A DNA stretch of 33,815 nucleotides, from assembly GCA_020351995.1 (NCBI GenBank), contig CP070674.1, forward strand, positions 2,393,008 through 2,426,822, in the 5' to 3' direction. Each line of letters begins with the position of its first letter. Within the stretch, counting starts at the first letter, position 1. The position numbers were made by a program, and so were the translations under genes. The notes under the pieces were generated by a model, which saw only the letters and a program-made list of their open reading frames with translations, searched no databases and was not told the origin of the DNA. The stretch comes from Candidatus Zixiibacteriota bacterium. GTDB lineage: Bacteria; Zixibacteria; MSB-5A5; GN15; FEB-12. Below, one piece after another: positions 16,453-25,100 of this stretch.

Positions 16453-16661
16453 TTTATCTCCTCAACCTTTGTAATTTTTGTCCCCGGGAATAACGTTGAC
16501 ATAACCGACGCGATAGCGGCCACGTATGCGCTGTCCGACTGTAAGATCTTTTCGGGGAAAACAGCCATGATGAGCCGCATAACCAGGGCCAACATTGCCA
16601 AAAGAAAAAACACAACCACAATTGCTGATATACAGACGAACAGTAGTTCATATGACGGCAT
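16449..16661 (-). CDS. oadG: Small membrane subunit, OadG/gamma-like
   Basis: The product has 70 residues with one N-terminal TM helix (about 7-35, LFVCISAIVVVFFLLAMLAL). A short cytoplasmic tail contains AYVAAIASVMSTL, resembling the small gamma subunits that assemble sodium-pumping decarboxylases. Gamma subunits are poorly conserved, so the call rests on size, topology and being the first gene of the operon with a 4-bp overlap into the alpha gene. GGAGG lies very close to the ATG. Confidence 0.72.
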   Translation of the reverse strand: MPSYELLFVCISAIVVVFFLLAMLALVMRLIMAVFPEKILQSDSAYVAAIASVMSTLFPGTKITKVEEIK

Positions 16662-16755
16662 ACATGCCCTCCTGTAGATCGGTTATTTACCTAAACAGCG
16701 TAAGATACTTCAAAGTAAAGTCTGCCCGCTCACCGGGCGGAATTAATAAAACTTA

Positions 16756-16784
16756 ATTATACAGAAACCGGCCCGGAGTATCAA
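16756..16784 (-). promoter_or_regulatory. Sigma-70 promoter of the oadG-oadA-oadB-like operon
   Basis: Minus strand: -35 TTGATA (16779-16784), 17-bp spacer, -10 TATAAT (16756-16761), a perfect -10. The start near 16749 leaves a leader of about 88 nt before the ATG at 16661. Confidence 0.8.
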
Positions 16785-16823
16785 GAGCCAATTTCGGTTC
16801 CGCTTTCGCCGCCGCAGCCTGTT

Positions 16824-16843
16824 GTGGTACTTGCTTGTACCAC
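16824..16843. repeat. Perfect 7-bp dyad GTGGTAC-N6-GTACCAC
   Basis: The arms are 16824-16830 and 16837-16843 with spacer TTGCTT. It lies about 40 bp upstream of the oad operon -35 and about 85 bp past the malic enzyme stop. There is no T-tract, so a protein-binding site is at least as likely as a terminator. Confidence 0.35.
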
Positions 16844-16890
16844 GAGCCTTAGAAGTCCCTACCCCGCCACAGGTGTCGAACAACAATGAA

Positions 16891-16905
16891 CCCCGCATTG
16901 CAGGG
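16891..16905 (-). terminator. Weak hairpin after the malic enzyme gene
   Basis: CCCCGC (16891-16896) pairs with GCAGGG (16900-16905), with one G-U pair when transcribed from the minus strand. It lies 23 bp past the malic enzyme stop. The following U-rich stretch is poor, so this is only a candidate. Confidence 0.3.
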
Positions 16906-16927
16906 CTTTATTATTACCAAGCCGATG

Positions 16928-19174
16928 TCACTTCGACTGGGCGTCAACAACGGCGATAGCCGCCATGTCAACTATCTCGTTGACATCCAGAGTCGGATGC
17001 AGAACGTGCACCGGCTTGGACAGACCCATCAAAATCGGTCCAACTGCTTCCAATCCGCCCATACGTTGGGCAAGCTTGTAGGCGATATTACCGGCGTTCA
17101 GACACGGGAAAATGAAAACATTAGCCGCTTCCTGTAACTGTGAGAAGGGATAACGCTGTTTCATGTAATCGGGCATCAGGGCAGTATCGAGCTGCATCTC
17201 ACCGTCAACGATCAGATCCGGGGCTTCCTTCTTCAACAGCGCCGTAGCTTTCGCGACCTTGATCGATTCCGGAGCTCTGGCGGAACCAAAGTTCGAGAAC
17301 GACAGCATGGCGACTTTTGGCGTCATGTTGAACCGGCGAGCCATACTGGCGGCACACATCGCGATCTCTGCCAACTCCTCGGCGGACGGGTTGATATTGA
17401 CAGTAGTATCGGCGAAGATATACACTTTGCCTTTCTGGATCATAACAAACATTCCCGACACCCTGGTGATACCTTCAGCCAGATCGATAATCTCCAGCGC
17501 CGGCCTTATGGTGGTCGGATAATCCACGGTCACGCCCGCCAGAACAGCATCACATTCGCCCACCTCCAGCATCATGTATCCGAAATAGGTGCGGTCCCGC
17601 ATCAGCCAGATGGCCTTTTCCATCGTCATGCCTTTGCGCCGACGCTTCTCGTAATAGTACTTGGCATATTCCTGGCGACGCTCCGAATGGACATGGTTTA
17701 TGATGGTTATTCCTTCCAGACCAATTTCGTGCTGCGCGGCGATGCGCTTTATGGACTCAGGGTTACCCAGAACAATCGGCTGAGCGATACCTTCGATACG
17801 GACGATTCGCGCAGCCCGAAGAATCTTGGCCGAATCGCCTTCCGGGAATACGACCTTTTGCGGGTTGCGCCTAGCTTTGTCGGCGATAACGCGCATGATC
17901 GTGCGCCCCTGGCCGATACGCTCCTCGAGATCCTGTTTGTACTTTTCGATATCAATGACATTCTGGGCCACGCCGGTATCGATGGCTGCCTGAGCCACGG
18001 CCGACGCCTCCCAGGTGAGAATGCGATGATCGAACGGCTTCGGAATCAGGTATTCCCGGCCGAATTTGAAATGATCGACACCATAGGCCTTGGCGACCTC
18101 TTCCGGTACATCCTGCTTGGCAAGATTGGCCAGGGCTTTGACCGCCGCGATTTTCATCTCTTCATTGATGGCGGTAGCGTGGACATCGAGCGCCCCCCGG
18201 AAGATAAACGGGAAACCCAGAACATTGTTCACCTGGTTAGGGAAATCGGAACGACCCGTGGCCATGATGACATCCTTACGGGCATCCAAAGCATCGGGAT
18301 AGGTAATTTCCGGATCAGGGTTGGCCATGGCGAAAATGATTGGATTCTTGGCCATCGACTTGACCATATCTTTCGTGACCAGATCCTTTACCGATACACC
18401 TACGAAAACATCAGCGTCTTTCATAGCGTCTTCGAGAGTGTGGCAGTCCGTCTTACGCACAAACTCCTGCTTGTACTTGTTGAAAGTGTCGCCACGCCCC
18501 TCGTACATGACACCCTTGGAATCGACCATCAGCAGATTCTCGTGCTTGACACCAAGGGCGCAATATAGTTTAGCGCAGGCAATGCCAGCCGCACCCGCCC
18601 CGGAGAAAACAACCCGTATCTTGCCAATGTTCTTCTTTACAATCTCCAACGCGTTCAGCAGGGCCGCCGCCGATATGATCGCTGTCCCATGCTGATCGTC
18701 ATGGAACACCGGGATATTCATCGTCTGTTTGAGGGTTTCCTCGATATAAAAGCACTCAGGTGCTTTGATATCTTCAAGATTGATACCCCCGAAAGTCGGC
18801 TCCAGAAGCTGGCAGCACTTGATCAACTCATCAGGATCTTCGGTGTTCAGCTCGATATCGAAAACATCGATGTCGGCAAACCGTTTGAAAAGAACCCCTT
18901 TGCCTTCCATAACCGGCTTTCCGGCAGCGGCTCCGATATTGCCGAGTCCGAGAACAGCGGTGCCATTGGTGACGACGGCGACCAGATTACCCTTGGCAGT
19001 GTACTTGTAGACATCTGAAAAGTTCTTGTTAATCTCGAGGCAGGGCTGGGCTACGCCCGGTGTATATGCCAGCGACAGGTCACGCTGTGTTCGGCACGGT
19101 TTGGTTGAAGTCACCTCAATCTTACCACGTCTACCCATGGAGTGGTAATCGAGGGCTTCTTGTTTGGTAACCAT
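16928..19174 (-). CDS. maeB: MaeB-type malic enzyme with phosphotransacetylase-like C-terminal domain
   Basis: This enzyme carries out oxidative decarboxylation of malate to pyruvate, usually NADP-dependent in this family. The 748-residue product has the long MaeB layout. The N-terminal malic enzyme domain (about 15-160) has [11 protein letters not shown], the lysine-containing region near [12 protein letters not shown], and HDDQHGTAI. The nucleotide-binding domain (about 165-400) has [15 protein letters not shown]. The C-terminal phosphotransacetylase-like domain (about 430-748), in MaeB proteins, is regulatory and responds to acetyl-CoA rather than being catalytic. Start ATG 19174 has AGGAG 9 nt upstream. 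It is encoded beside the decarboxylase pump but with its own promoter; both make pyruvate from C4 acids. Confidence 0.95.
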   Translation of the reverse strand: MVTKQEALDYHSMGRRGKIEVTSTKPCRTQRDLSLAYTPGVAQPCLEINKNFSDVYKYTAKGNLVAVVTNGTAVLGLGNIGAAAGKPVMEGKGVLFKRFADIDVFDIELNTEDPDELIKCCQLLEPTFGGINLEDIKAPECFYIEETLKQTMNIPVFHDDQHGTAIISAAALLNALEIVKKNIGKIRVVFSGAGAAGIACAKLYCALGVKHENLLMVDSKGVMYEGRGDTFNKYKQEFVRKTDCHTLEDAMKDADVFVGVSVKDLVTKDMVKSMAKNPIIFAMANPDPEITYPDALDARKDVIMATGRSDFPNQVNNVLGFPFIFRGALDVHATAINEEMKIAAVKALANLAKQDVPEEVAKAYGVDHFKFGREYLIPKPFDHRILTWEASAVAQAAIDTGVAQNVIDIEKYKQDLEERIGQGRTIMRVIADKARRNPQKVVFPEGDSAKILRAARIVRIEGIAQPIVLGNPESIKRIAAQHEIGLEGITIINHVHSERRQEYAKYYYEKRRRKGMTMEKAIWLMRDRTYFGYMMLEVGECDAVLAGVTVDYPTTIRPALEIIDLAEGITRVSGMFVMIQKGKVYIFADTTVNINPSAEELAEIAMCAASMARRFNMTPKVAMLSFSNFGSARAPESIKVAKATALLKKEAPDLIVDGEMQLDTALMPDYMKQRYPFSQLQEAANVFIFPCLNAGNIAYKLAQRMGGLEAVGPILMGLSKPVHVLHPTLDVNEIVDMAAIAVVDAQSK

Positions 19175-19273
19175 CGTTTTTAACTCCTAAGCTTATTTGT
19201 CTAACAACAGGCTCAGCACTACAAAAACTACGGGCGCGCTGTTAGCCGAGATAGTTATTTTTTTCACAAGCGA

Positions 19274-19301
19274 TATATAGCAAGCCCGGTAAAAATGTCA
19301 A
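19274..19301 (-). promoter_or_regulatory. Sigma-70 promoter of maeB
   Basis: Minus strand: -35 TTGACA (19296-19301), 16-bp spacer, -10 TATATA (19274-19279). The predicted leader is about 93 nt before the ATG at 19174. Confidence 0.72.
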
Positions 19302-19680
19302 GAGCTTTTAGCAGAATATAAACATTTTACGCCCAAAACTAAGAGGTAATATCTCCTGTTTTAGGCGAGCCATTAATAACCCTTTCTGGCAGTTGTACCA
19401 CCCGCCAGCGGGCTAAATTTGATATGTGCCGCCGAGTAGGCCCAACACCACCATTGGTGAAATCGTAAAACCTATGCGGAGTGAGCCGGACTCCTTAGTG
19501 TCGAGCGCTGAAGTTTTGTGGATTGTTGCTCGTAACGCAGGAATTGGGTAAGAATTCCTTAGCTTGATTAGCTATATAATAGGCAAGGTCCCTGTATGCT
19601 CGATGAGTTCGGCTCTTTTTTTTGCACCTTCGGCCATGCTCTTGACAAACAGCCCACTATAATCTAAACAAATGTGATTC
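19302..19680. other. Long intergenic region upstream of maeB with imperfect dyad
   Basis: This is part of a gene-free stretch of about 505 bp (19175-19680). A long interrupted inverted repeat lies at 19330-19367: CGCC pairs with GGCG, AAAAC with GTTTT and GAG with CTC around GTAATAT. A T8 run is present near 19615-19622, but without a convincing stem. No tRNA, known RNA family or credible gene was recognised; a 21-codon frame on the minus strand near 19570-19640 has no ribosome site. Confidence 0.4.
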
Positions 19681-20400
19681 TCACCAGTCCATGCGGTAAA
19701 TACGCTGGCCTTCGCCCTGAACGGGCGGTATTCCCCCTTTACGCCGAAAAAGAATTCGCATTACCAGGTACCCGAAAACAAAGCCGCCGACGTGAGCCAT
19801 CCAGGCTACGCCGCCACCCGTGGAACTTCCAACAAAAGACATAAAAAGTTGGATAATGAACCAGATTCCCAGTACAACCTTGGCCGGTAGCACCACGAAC
19901 TGAATGAAGAAGAAGATTATCAACACGGTTATGCGTGCCCGTGGATGCAACACCATGTAGGCTCCCATCAGTCCGGCGATGGCTCCCGAAGCCCCAACCA
20001 GGGGTATATCGGAATTGGGGCCAAAGGCCGTGTACAGGGCTACCGCGGCCAGACCGGACAGGACATAGAAGAAGATGAATTTGACCGGCCCAAAATAGTC
20101 CTCGACATTGTTACCGTAAATCCACAGAAAGAGCATATTGCCAATTAGATGCATCCACCCGCCGTGCATGAACATCGACGTGAATGGCGTAAGATAGGTT
20201 GACGCGGCCAGCTGCGGGGTGATCTCAACACCGTGCACTAGTTCAAAAGGTATGTACCCGAACTGATAGACCAGATAGCGGAAGCCCTGCGGGCCCTGAA
20301 GGTATGACACGAGAAAGATCAGACTGTTTGCCACAATCAGTGCCACCGTCAGGTACGGTTTACGGTAGGTGGGGGCGTCATCTTTAATCGGAATAAACAA
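19681..20400 (-). CDS. Rhomboid-family intramembrane serine protease
   Basis: The product has 239 residues and six or seven TM helices. The rhomboid signature is complete: HLIGN (84-88), catalytic serine in VGASGAIAG (S139) and the histidine partner in MAHVGGFVFG (H203). Rhomboids cleave membrane proteins within or near the bilayer. The start is TTG 20400 (MFIPIKDD, a common N-terminus for this subfamily), with GGGAGA about 10 nt upstream. It follows the M23 peptidase gene by 24 bp on the same strand, so the two proteases are probably cotranscribed. The substrate is unknown. Confidence 0.92.
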   Translation of the reverse strand: MFIPIKDDAPTYRKPYLTVALIVANSLIFLVSYLQGPQGFRYLVYQFGYIPFELVHGVEITPQLAASTYLTPFTSMFMHGGWMHLIGNMLFLWIYGNNVEDYFGPVKFIFFYVLSGLAAVALYTAFGPNSDIPLVGASGAIAGLMGAYMVLHPRARITVLIIFFFIQFVVLPAKVVLGIWFIIQLFMSFVGSSTGGGVAWMAHVGGFVFGYLVMRILFRRKGGIPPVQGEGQRIYRMDW

Positions 20401-20424
20401 GCTTCTACGATCTCCCGTTCAACG

Positions 20425-22674
20425 CTAATTTTGCCTCTTCACGAAGAAGTGTAACTGCTTTTCGACTTCATTGCCGGCGCGATCGGTGGCCACGATTCTC
20501 AACTCATGTCGGCCATCGGCTAAGGGCTCCAGGGGTTTCGACTGGCTAATCTTGGTGTCAGGGTTATACTCGGGAATCATCCATTCACCATCCAGTTCAA
20601 TAAGGATGTTGCGATCATCCTCAAATCCCGAAAGGTCGTCGGTCAGAACGAAGCTGACTTCGTGGCTTGGGTTGAAATAGGTGAGGCCGTCTGTGATACT
20701 CAACTGACTGATATTCGGCTTTACCGTGTCAACGAGTATCTGGTAAGTTCCACCACCGCCCACACTCGATGAAATGCGAATCGAATCATAGACGTTGTCC
20801 AGCCACACCCATACGCTATCTTCATCATCCCACCAGCAGACACCTTCGGAGTTCGGCGGGTTCGCATCGGCACGTCGATCTACGTATAGTTCAAAATCGG
20901 CCCGGCAGGCGAACGCCTCTGGAAAAAGCTGAAGGAAACCCGGCCGGTCATCCGTTATCCGGGTCTCGATAAACCTTGGCTGGTACAGGTGCTCCTTGCC
21001 TACGCAAAAAGTAAAGCGGTCACCGACGTTTACCGTGTCGATCAGGCCGGCGCCGACAAGATTAATATTCACCGCTATGGAATCACCGGGGGCGGATTGC
21101 TCGTCGGAAAGGCGGGCGACAATCTGATCGATACGGGCATACTTCTCTGTCGGCGGGAGAAAAGTGGCGTATCGTTGCGGGCTATAAAAATCAAGCGTCT
21201 CTATTCCCAGAAGCGAATCCCGGTAGTACAGCTCGGCCACCGGGTCTGCCCGTCCGGAAACATCGCAGTCGACGGCAATCAGCAGGCCGTCATCCTTAAC
21301 CTCGTACTCGACCGAAGCCGTTCCATGCAATCCCTGAGAAGCTTCCGTAAGCAGACGGTCGGCAATGGTACACTTGCCGGAAAAGACGTGAACGCGCAGC
21401 ACACCGCGGGCCGGGTCGACCCGGTCGGTTTCAAAAAGAAGGCGAGCGTTTTCAAGGCGCGTCATCTTGCTCCCCGGCGGAGTTTCCCAGCCGCTGCCCA
21501 CATATTCGAGAACTACGACCGAGTCGATGGGAAAAAGGGCGGTCTCCCCACGCGGCGACAAATAATACAAACTTTTCCCGTTAGAGGTGGCCGTTGAGTC
21601 AAGGTCGTACAGATCATGCTCGGGGCCCCAGATGAAATCGAAAAACAACTCGGTCTTCTTGGCTCTCTGGTCCATGAGCACTACTCTTCCCTGGTGCCGC
21701 CCATAACTTATCGGCCCGTGAGTGCCAAAAATCCCCCCGCCGGGCGCCATGGCAGTGCTGCCCCTGAAGTTGTTACCTGAAACATGATACAGACGGCGCG
21801 TTTTCTTCATTCCCCTGGCGGCCCGGGCCAGGTCATATTCGAAATTCACCGAGCGCTGCCAGTCAAAATTCAGAGTGTCCATCTCCACTCTGTAATGCAG
21901 GCTGTCATCGTAAAACAAACCGATTATGAACGGTGTAATCTGCATTCCCCCGGTCCGGATGATATCGTAGCACGTCGCCAGGACACCGAACGGCTTATTG
22001 AAATAAAGCGCCGTATCAAGCCTGTACAGCGGCGAGTCATCGGCCTTGATAAGCGTTAACTCGAGCAGCCTATCCGCATTGCCGAGCAGGGAGTGACCGT
22101 CAACCATGCTGAAGACAACGTTCTCAAACACCGGATAACGGTAGTCCCCAAGGGGGAAATGGTGCATAAACGGATTCAACGGTAAGTTGTCAGGATTTCT
22201 TAATTCGAAATGGAGGTGGGGGGCCGTCCCGCCTGTACGTCCCGAGTAACCGATGAGTTCGTCTCTGGAAATCGGGATAGAATCGGGGGAAAAGTACAAA
22301 TCCTGGTAATAGCGTTTGGATGAAAGCTGGACGGCTTTGATCACGCTGTCAATCTTGGGTGAAAAGTCTTGCAGATGCCCAAAGACGTAGATGTGGCCGC
22401 TTGCGTTCTTGAGATATAGACCCTTTCCATAGCCTTCGTAAGACATCTTGATGCGCCAGACATAGCTGTTCACCGGTGAGTAGACCTTAGTTCCCGTTGT
22501 ACCCCCTGTGCGGATGTCGACACCGGCATGAAAGCGATTGAGCCGGTAATCACCGAACCCGCTGGAGAAGTCGACGGGTCCCCTTACGGGCCAGTCAACG
22601 GCTCTGGCCGTTATGGTAAGCGCAAGGGTCACAATGATTAAGCGAAGCGTCGGGGTGACTGAAAAGATACGCAT
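20425..22674 (-). CDS. Exported M23 (LytM-type) metallopeptidase with long C-terminal extension
   Basis: The product is about 749 residues from the chosen ATG, which has GAGGAA 7 nt upstream and starts a signal peptide (MRIFSVTPTLRLIIVTLAL). A longer frame begins 34 codons earlier, but its first residues are not signal-like. The M23 fold lies unusually near the N-terminus (about 30-165), with all four active-site residues: H49 and D53 (FHAGVDI), and H153 and H155 (PHLHFEL). Such enzymes cut peptidoglycan cross-bridges or stems. The remaining 580 residues look like several beta-sandwich modules; the last (about 660-745, SITDGLTYFNPSHEVSFVL...ATDRAGNEV) resembles an Ig-like domain. The rhomboid gene follows after 24 bp. 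Confidence 0.88.
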   Translation of the reverse strand: MRIFSVTPTLRLIIVTLALTITARAVDWPVRGPVDFSSGFGDYRLNRFHAGVDIRTGGTTGTKVYSPVNSYVWRIKMSYEGYGKGLYLKNASGHIYVFGHLQDFSPKIDSVIKAVQLSSKRYYQDLYFSPDSIPISRDELIGYSGRTGGTAPHLHFELRNPDNLPLNPFMHHFPLGDYRYPVFENVVFSMVDGHSLLGNADRLLELTLIKADDSPLYRLDTALYFNKPFGVLATCYDIIRTGGMQITPFIIGLFYDDSLHYRVEMDTLNFDWQRSVNFEYDLARAARGMKKTRRLYHVSGNNFRGSTAMAPGGGIFGTHGPISYGRHQGRVVLMDQRAKKTELFFDFIWGPEHDLYDLDSTATSNGKSLYYLSPRGETALFPIDSVVVLEYVGSGWETPPGSKMTRLENARLLFETDRVDPARGVLRVHVFSGKCTIADRLLTEASQGLHGTASVEYEVKDDGLLIAVDCDVSGRADPVAELYYRDSLLGIETLDFYSPQRYATFLPPTEKYARIDQIVARLSDEQSAPGDSIAVNINLVGAGLIDTVNVGDRFTFCVGKEHLYQPRFIETRITDDRPGFLQLFPEAFACRADFELYVDRRADANPPNSEGVCWWDDEDSVWVWLDNVYDSIRISSSVGGGGTYQILVDTVKPNISQLSITDGLTYFNPSHEVSFVLTDDLSGFEDDRNILIELDGEWMIPEYNPDTKISQSKPLEPLADGRHELRIVATDRAGNEVEKQLHFFVKRQN

Positions 22675-22807
22675 CAATACTTCCTCAGTGTTGTTAAATG
22701 CTTTAACAAAGTAGATATTAAATCGATTCAAAAAAGCAACCTTTTTGTAAAATAGTCTATAATGCGCTGTTGCCAAATGACCAAATTGGGTTATATTCTA
22801 AACTCGC

Positions 22808-22821
22808 GTTACCCGAGTAAC
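22808..22821. promoter_or_regulatory. Near-perfect palindrome in the divergent M23/PpiD intergenic region
   Basis: GTTACCCGAGTAAC has 5-bp arms with a CG centre. It lies between the divergent starts of the M23 peptidase (22674) and the PpiD-like foldase (22875), so a regulator bound here could affect both. No consensus promoter could be assigned with confidence on either side. Confidence 0.3.
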
Positions 22822-22874
22822 TTAAGTTAATCATAGTCGTTTGGTTCTTTTGCCTAATTTAGGAGAATTAAAGC

Positions 22875-24692
22875 ATGTTTGACTTTCTACGAAGAATGAT
22901 CGTTCCCATTATACTTATAGCCCTGATAGGATTCCTGGCCACCATCATTTTCCAGTGGGGAATGGACATAACTTCGCGCCGGCAATATATAAGTGAGAAT
23001 ACTGCGGCCATCATCAATGGTGAGGATGTTAGCTGGCAGGATTTCGATTACGTCTATAACAGTCTTTACCAGACGGCCGTTTATAACACCGACGAAGACC
23101 TCTCCGATTTCCGCAAACAGGAACTGCGCTCCGCCGCCTGGCAACAGATTCTGCACGATCGACTGATCATGCAGGAGGTTGAGAAATACGGCATCACTGT
23201 CTCGAATGAAGAACTTTATGCGTTCCTCAAGTACTCGCCTCCGCCGGACCTCCAGCAACATCCTGCCTTCCGGACCGACGGCGTTTTTGATCGACAGAAA
23301 TACATGTCCGCTATGGCTGATCCCAGCGCGGCTTCGTTCTGGGCGAGGCTTGAGCCGATCATTCGCCGGGAAATACTCAAACAAAAACTCCAGGAGTTGG
23401 TGATTCAGAGTGCTCAGGTCACCAATCAAGAAGTACGTGACGCCTTTTGGGCCGCCAATGAAAAAGTAAAGGTCGGCATGGTTAACGTATCTTTCAGCCG
23501 CTTCACACCGGCGCCGTCCGGTACCGAGGAGCAGCTGCAGAGCTACTTCCAGCAGCACGGTGAAGACTACCGTGTCGGTGAGCGGGCCGTATTGAATCTG
23601 GTAATGATTTCCAAGGAACCGCAGGCCTATGATTGGGAAGTTGACAGCAGCCGGGCCGTCGAAATATACGACTCGCTTGTAGCCGGCGCCGACTTCGCCG
23701 AAATGGCGCGGTACTACTCCGAAGACATGTCGGCCGAAGACGACGGCGACCTGGGCTGGTTCCGCCAGGGTCAGATGGTACCGCCCTTTGACGAAAAAGT
23801 CTTCAGTATGAAAGCGGGCGAATTCTCCGAGCCGGTGAAAACCCGATTCGGGTGGCACCTGATAAAAGTGCACGAGTTCCGGGATGCCGAAGGTGCTGAA
23901 AAAGTCCGCGAGGCCCATGCTTCTCACATACTGTTCAAGGTCACCGCCTCAACCGAGACTCTCGACCGTGTTCACAATCGTCTCGACGAGTTTCGCTCGA
24001 ATGCCGGGGAGTACGGTTTTGCCCAGACCGCTGAGAATTTCGAACTGGAATTTCTGACGACGGCCCCGTTTGAAAGAGGTTCAGTCATCGAGCACATCGG
24101 ATACAGTCCGGAGGCCAGTGATTTTGCGTTCACCGAGGAAATTAACGCCATTTCGAACGTGCTGGAGAATCAAAGCTATGCCTTCGTGCTCGAACTGGCC
24201 GAGCGGCTTCCCGCCGGCATAGCCCCGTTTGAATCCGTCAGGGAACTCGTCAAGAAAGACTACGACCGCGAGGTCATCAAAGAACTGTGTCACGATACCG
24301 CGATGGCCATTTACTCCGAGATTCAAAATGGCACCGACATTAACCGGACCGCCGCTAAGTACGGCGCCGAGTATACAGTCGCTGATGAATTCACCCGCAA
24401 TGCCAGCATCCGGGGACTTGGGATCGCGCCGGAAGCAGTTGGCGCCGCTTTCGGGCTCACCGAGCCCGGAGAAGTTTCCGAACCGGTAGATTACGAAAAC
24501 GGCACGGTGATCCTCAAACTGGTAGAGCGCATACCTGCCGACACGACGCGATTTGCTGCAGTTCGTGATTCCGTATATTACGTTCAGTTGACCACCAAAC
24601 AGCAGGAACTGTACGGCAACTGGTTCGACTATCTTGTCGAGCATTCCGAGATACTCAACAATATCGAAGCGGTATATCAGGGAACAGAATAA
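22875..24692 (+). CDS. PpiD/SurA-like membrane-anchored periplasmic peptidyl-prolyl isomerase
   Basis: The product has 605 residues. An N-terminal signal anchor (about 8-30, MIVPIILIALIGFLATIIF) is followed by a helical chaperone domain (about 35-190, including IINGEDVSWQDFDYVYNSLY and QILHDRLIMQEVEKYGI, as in SurA_N). A parvulin-type rotamase domain comes next (about 225-340, ending in DLGWFRQGQMVPPFDEKVF...SEPVKTRFGWHLIKV). A second degenerate parvulin-like segment begins at AHASHILFKV (about 350). It helps fold exported or outer-membrane proteins. AGGAG lies 9 nt before the ATG. The gene is divergent from the M23/rhomboid operon and ends at a strong terminator. Confidence 0.9.
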   Translation: MFDFLRRMIVPIILIALIGFLATIIFQWGMDITSRRQYISENTAAIINGEDVSWQDFDYVYNSLYQTAVYNTDEDLSDFRKQELRSAAWQQILHDRLIMQEVEKYGITVSNEELYAFLKYSPPPDLQQHPAFRTDGVFDRQKYMSAMADPSAASFWARLEPIIRREILKQKLQELVIQSAQVTNQEVRDAFWAANEKVKVGMVNVSFSRFTPAPSGTEEQLQSYFQQHGEDYRVGERAVLNLVMISKEPQAYDWEVDSSRAVEIYDSLVAGADFAEMARYYSEDMSAEDDGDLGWFRQGQMVPPFDEKVFSMKAGEFSEPVKTRFGWHLIKVHEFRDAEGAEKVREAHASHILFKVTASTETLDRVHNRLDEFRSNAGEYGFAQTAENFELEFLTTAPFERGSVIEHIGYSPEASDFAFTEEINAISNVLENQSYAFVLELAERLPAGIAPFESVRELVKKDYDREVIKELCHDTAMAIYSEIQNGTDINRTAAKYGAEYTVADEFTRNASIRGLGIAPEAVGAAFGLTEPGEVSEPVDYENGTVILKLVERIPADTTRFAAVRDSVYYVQLTTKQQELYGNWFDYLVEHSEILNNIEAVYQGTE

Positions 24693-24715
24693 CTTATCCG
24701 AAAATTGTCAGAGTC

Positions 24716-24748
24716 GGGCTCTCTTCTTACGCAAGAGAGCCCTTTTTT
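24716..24748 (+). terminator. Rho-independent terminator of the PpiD-like gene
   Basis: A 10-bp perfect stem GGGCTCTCTT/AAGAGAGCCC (24716-24725 with 24733-24742) with a 7-nt loop is followed by six T (24743-24748). The opposite strand encodes the last residues of the convergent small membrane protein, so the terminator and that gene's 3' end overlap. Confidence 0.9.
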
Positions 24749-24972
24749 GTGACCAGAATCAGGCGGACCAGAGCCGTAAGGGCCCATACCAGCTCCAGGA
24801 TGACAAACGGAATAACTCCGCCGTCATAGGCATACCAGGCCGCCGCCGACGCCCCGGTTACATTCATAACCAGGTAAACCGGGCTCGATTCCGAAAGACA
24901 CTTCGTCAGATTCAGAGCGAAGGCCGCAAGTAAAAGTCCTACCCCAATCGAGCCAATCAGAAGCGATGACAT
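24727..24972 (-). CDS. Small three-helix membrane protein, CBU_0592-like family
   Basis: The product has 81 residues and three hydrophobic helices (about 3-23, 31-50 and 52-74). The arrangement is small helix with Gly/Leu/Ala, then ...PVYLVMNVTGASAAAWYAYDGGVIPFVILELVWALTAL split across two helices, which matches the CBU_0592-type family. The function of that family is unknown. AGGTAAG lies close to the ATG. The last codons overlap the terminator stem of the convergent PpiD-like gene. It sits 128 bp after the ETF-QO stop on the same strand and could share its transcript. Confidence 0.65.
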   Translation of the reverse strand: MSSLLIGSIGVGLLLAAFALNLTKCLSESSPVYLVMNVTGASAAAWYAYDGGVIPFVILELVWALTALVRLILVTKKGSLA

Positions 24973-25100
24973 ATCTTACCTCACAGGCTGGATTTCATTC
25001 GGATTTGCTGTGAAGATAGGCGTGTTCCGGCCAAACAAACACAATAAAAACCGGTTCGGATGTCGACCGATTCCAGACCAGGTTATGACCTAACGATATA

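Noticed and set aside
17687-18568. 293-codon plus-strand open frame inside maeB
   Set aside because: It is antisense to conserved malic enzyme motifs and shows no protein-like features.
19603-19625. Terminator at the T8 run after a GAGTTCGGCTC sequence
   Set aside because: The stem is only three base pairs, and no plus-strand gene precedes it.
19570-19640. Minus-strand 21-codon frame MAEGAKKRAELIEHTGTLP...
   Set aside because: No ribosome site, very short, and no sign of conservation can be judged from one sequence.
22887-23927. 346-codon minus-strand open frame opposite the PpiD-like gene
   Set aside because: It shadows a well-supported gene with a good ribosome site, signal anchor and parvulin motifs; the antisense translation has no recognisable domain.
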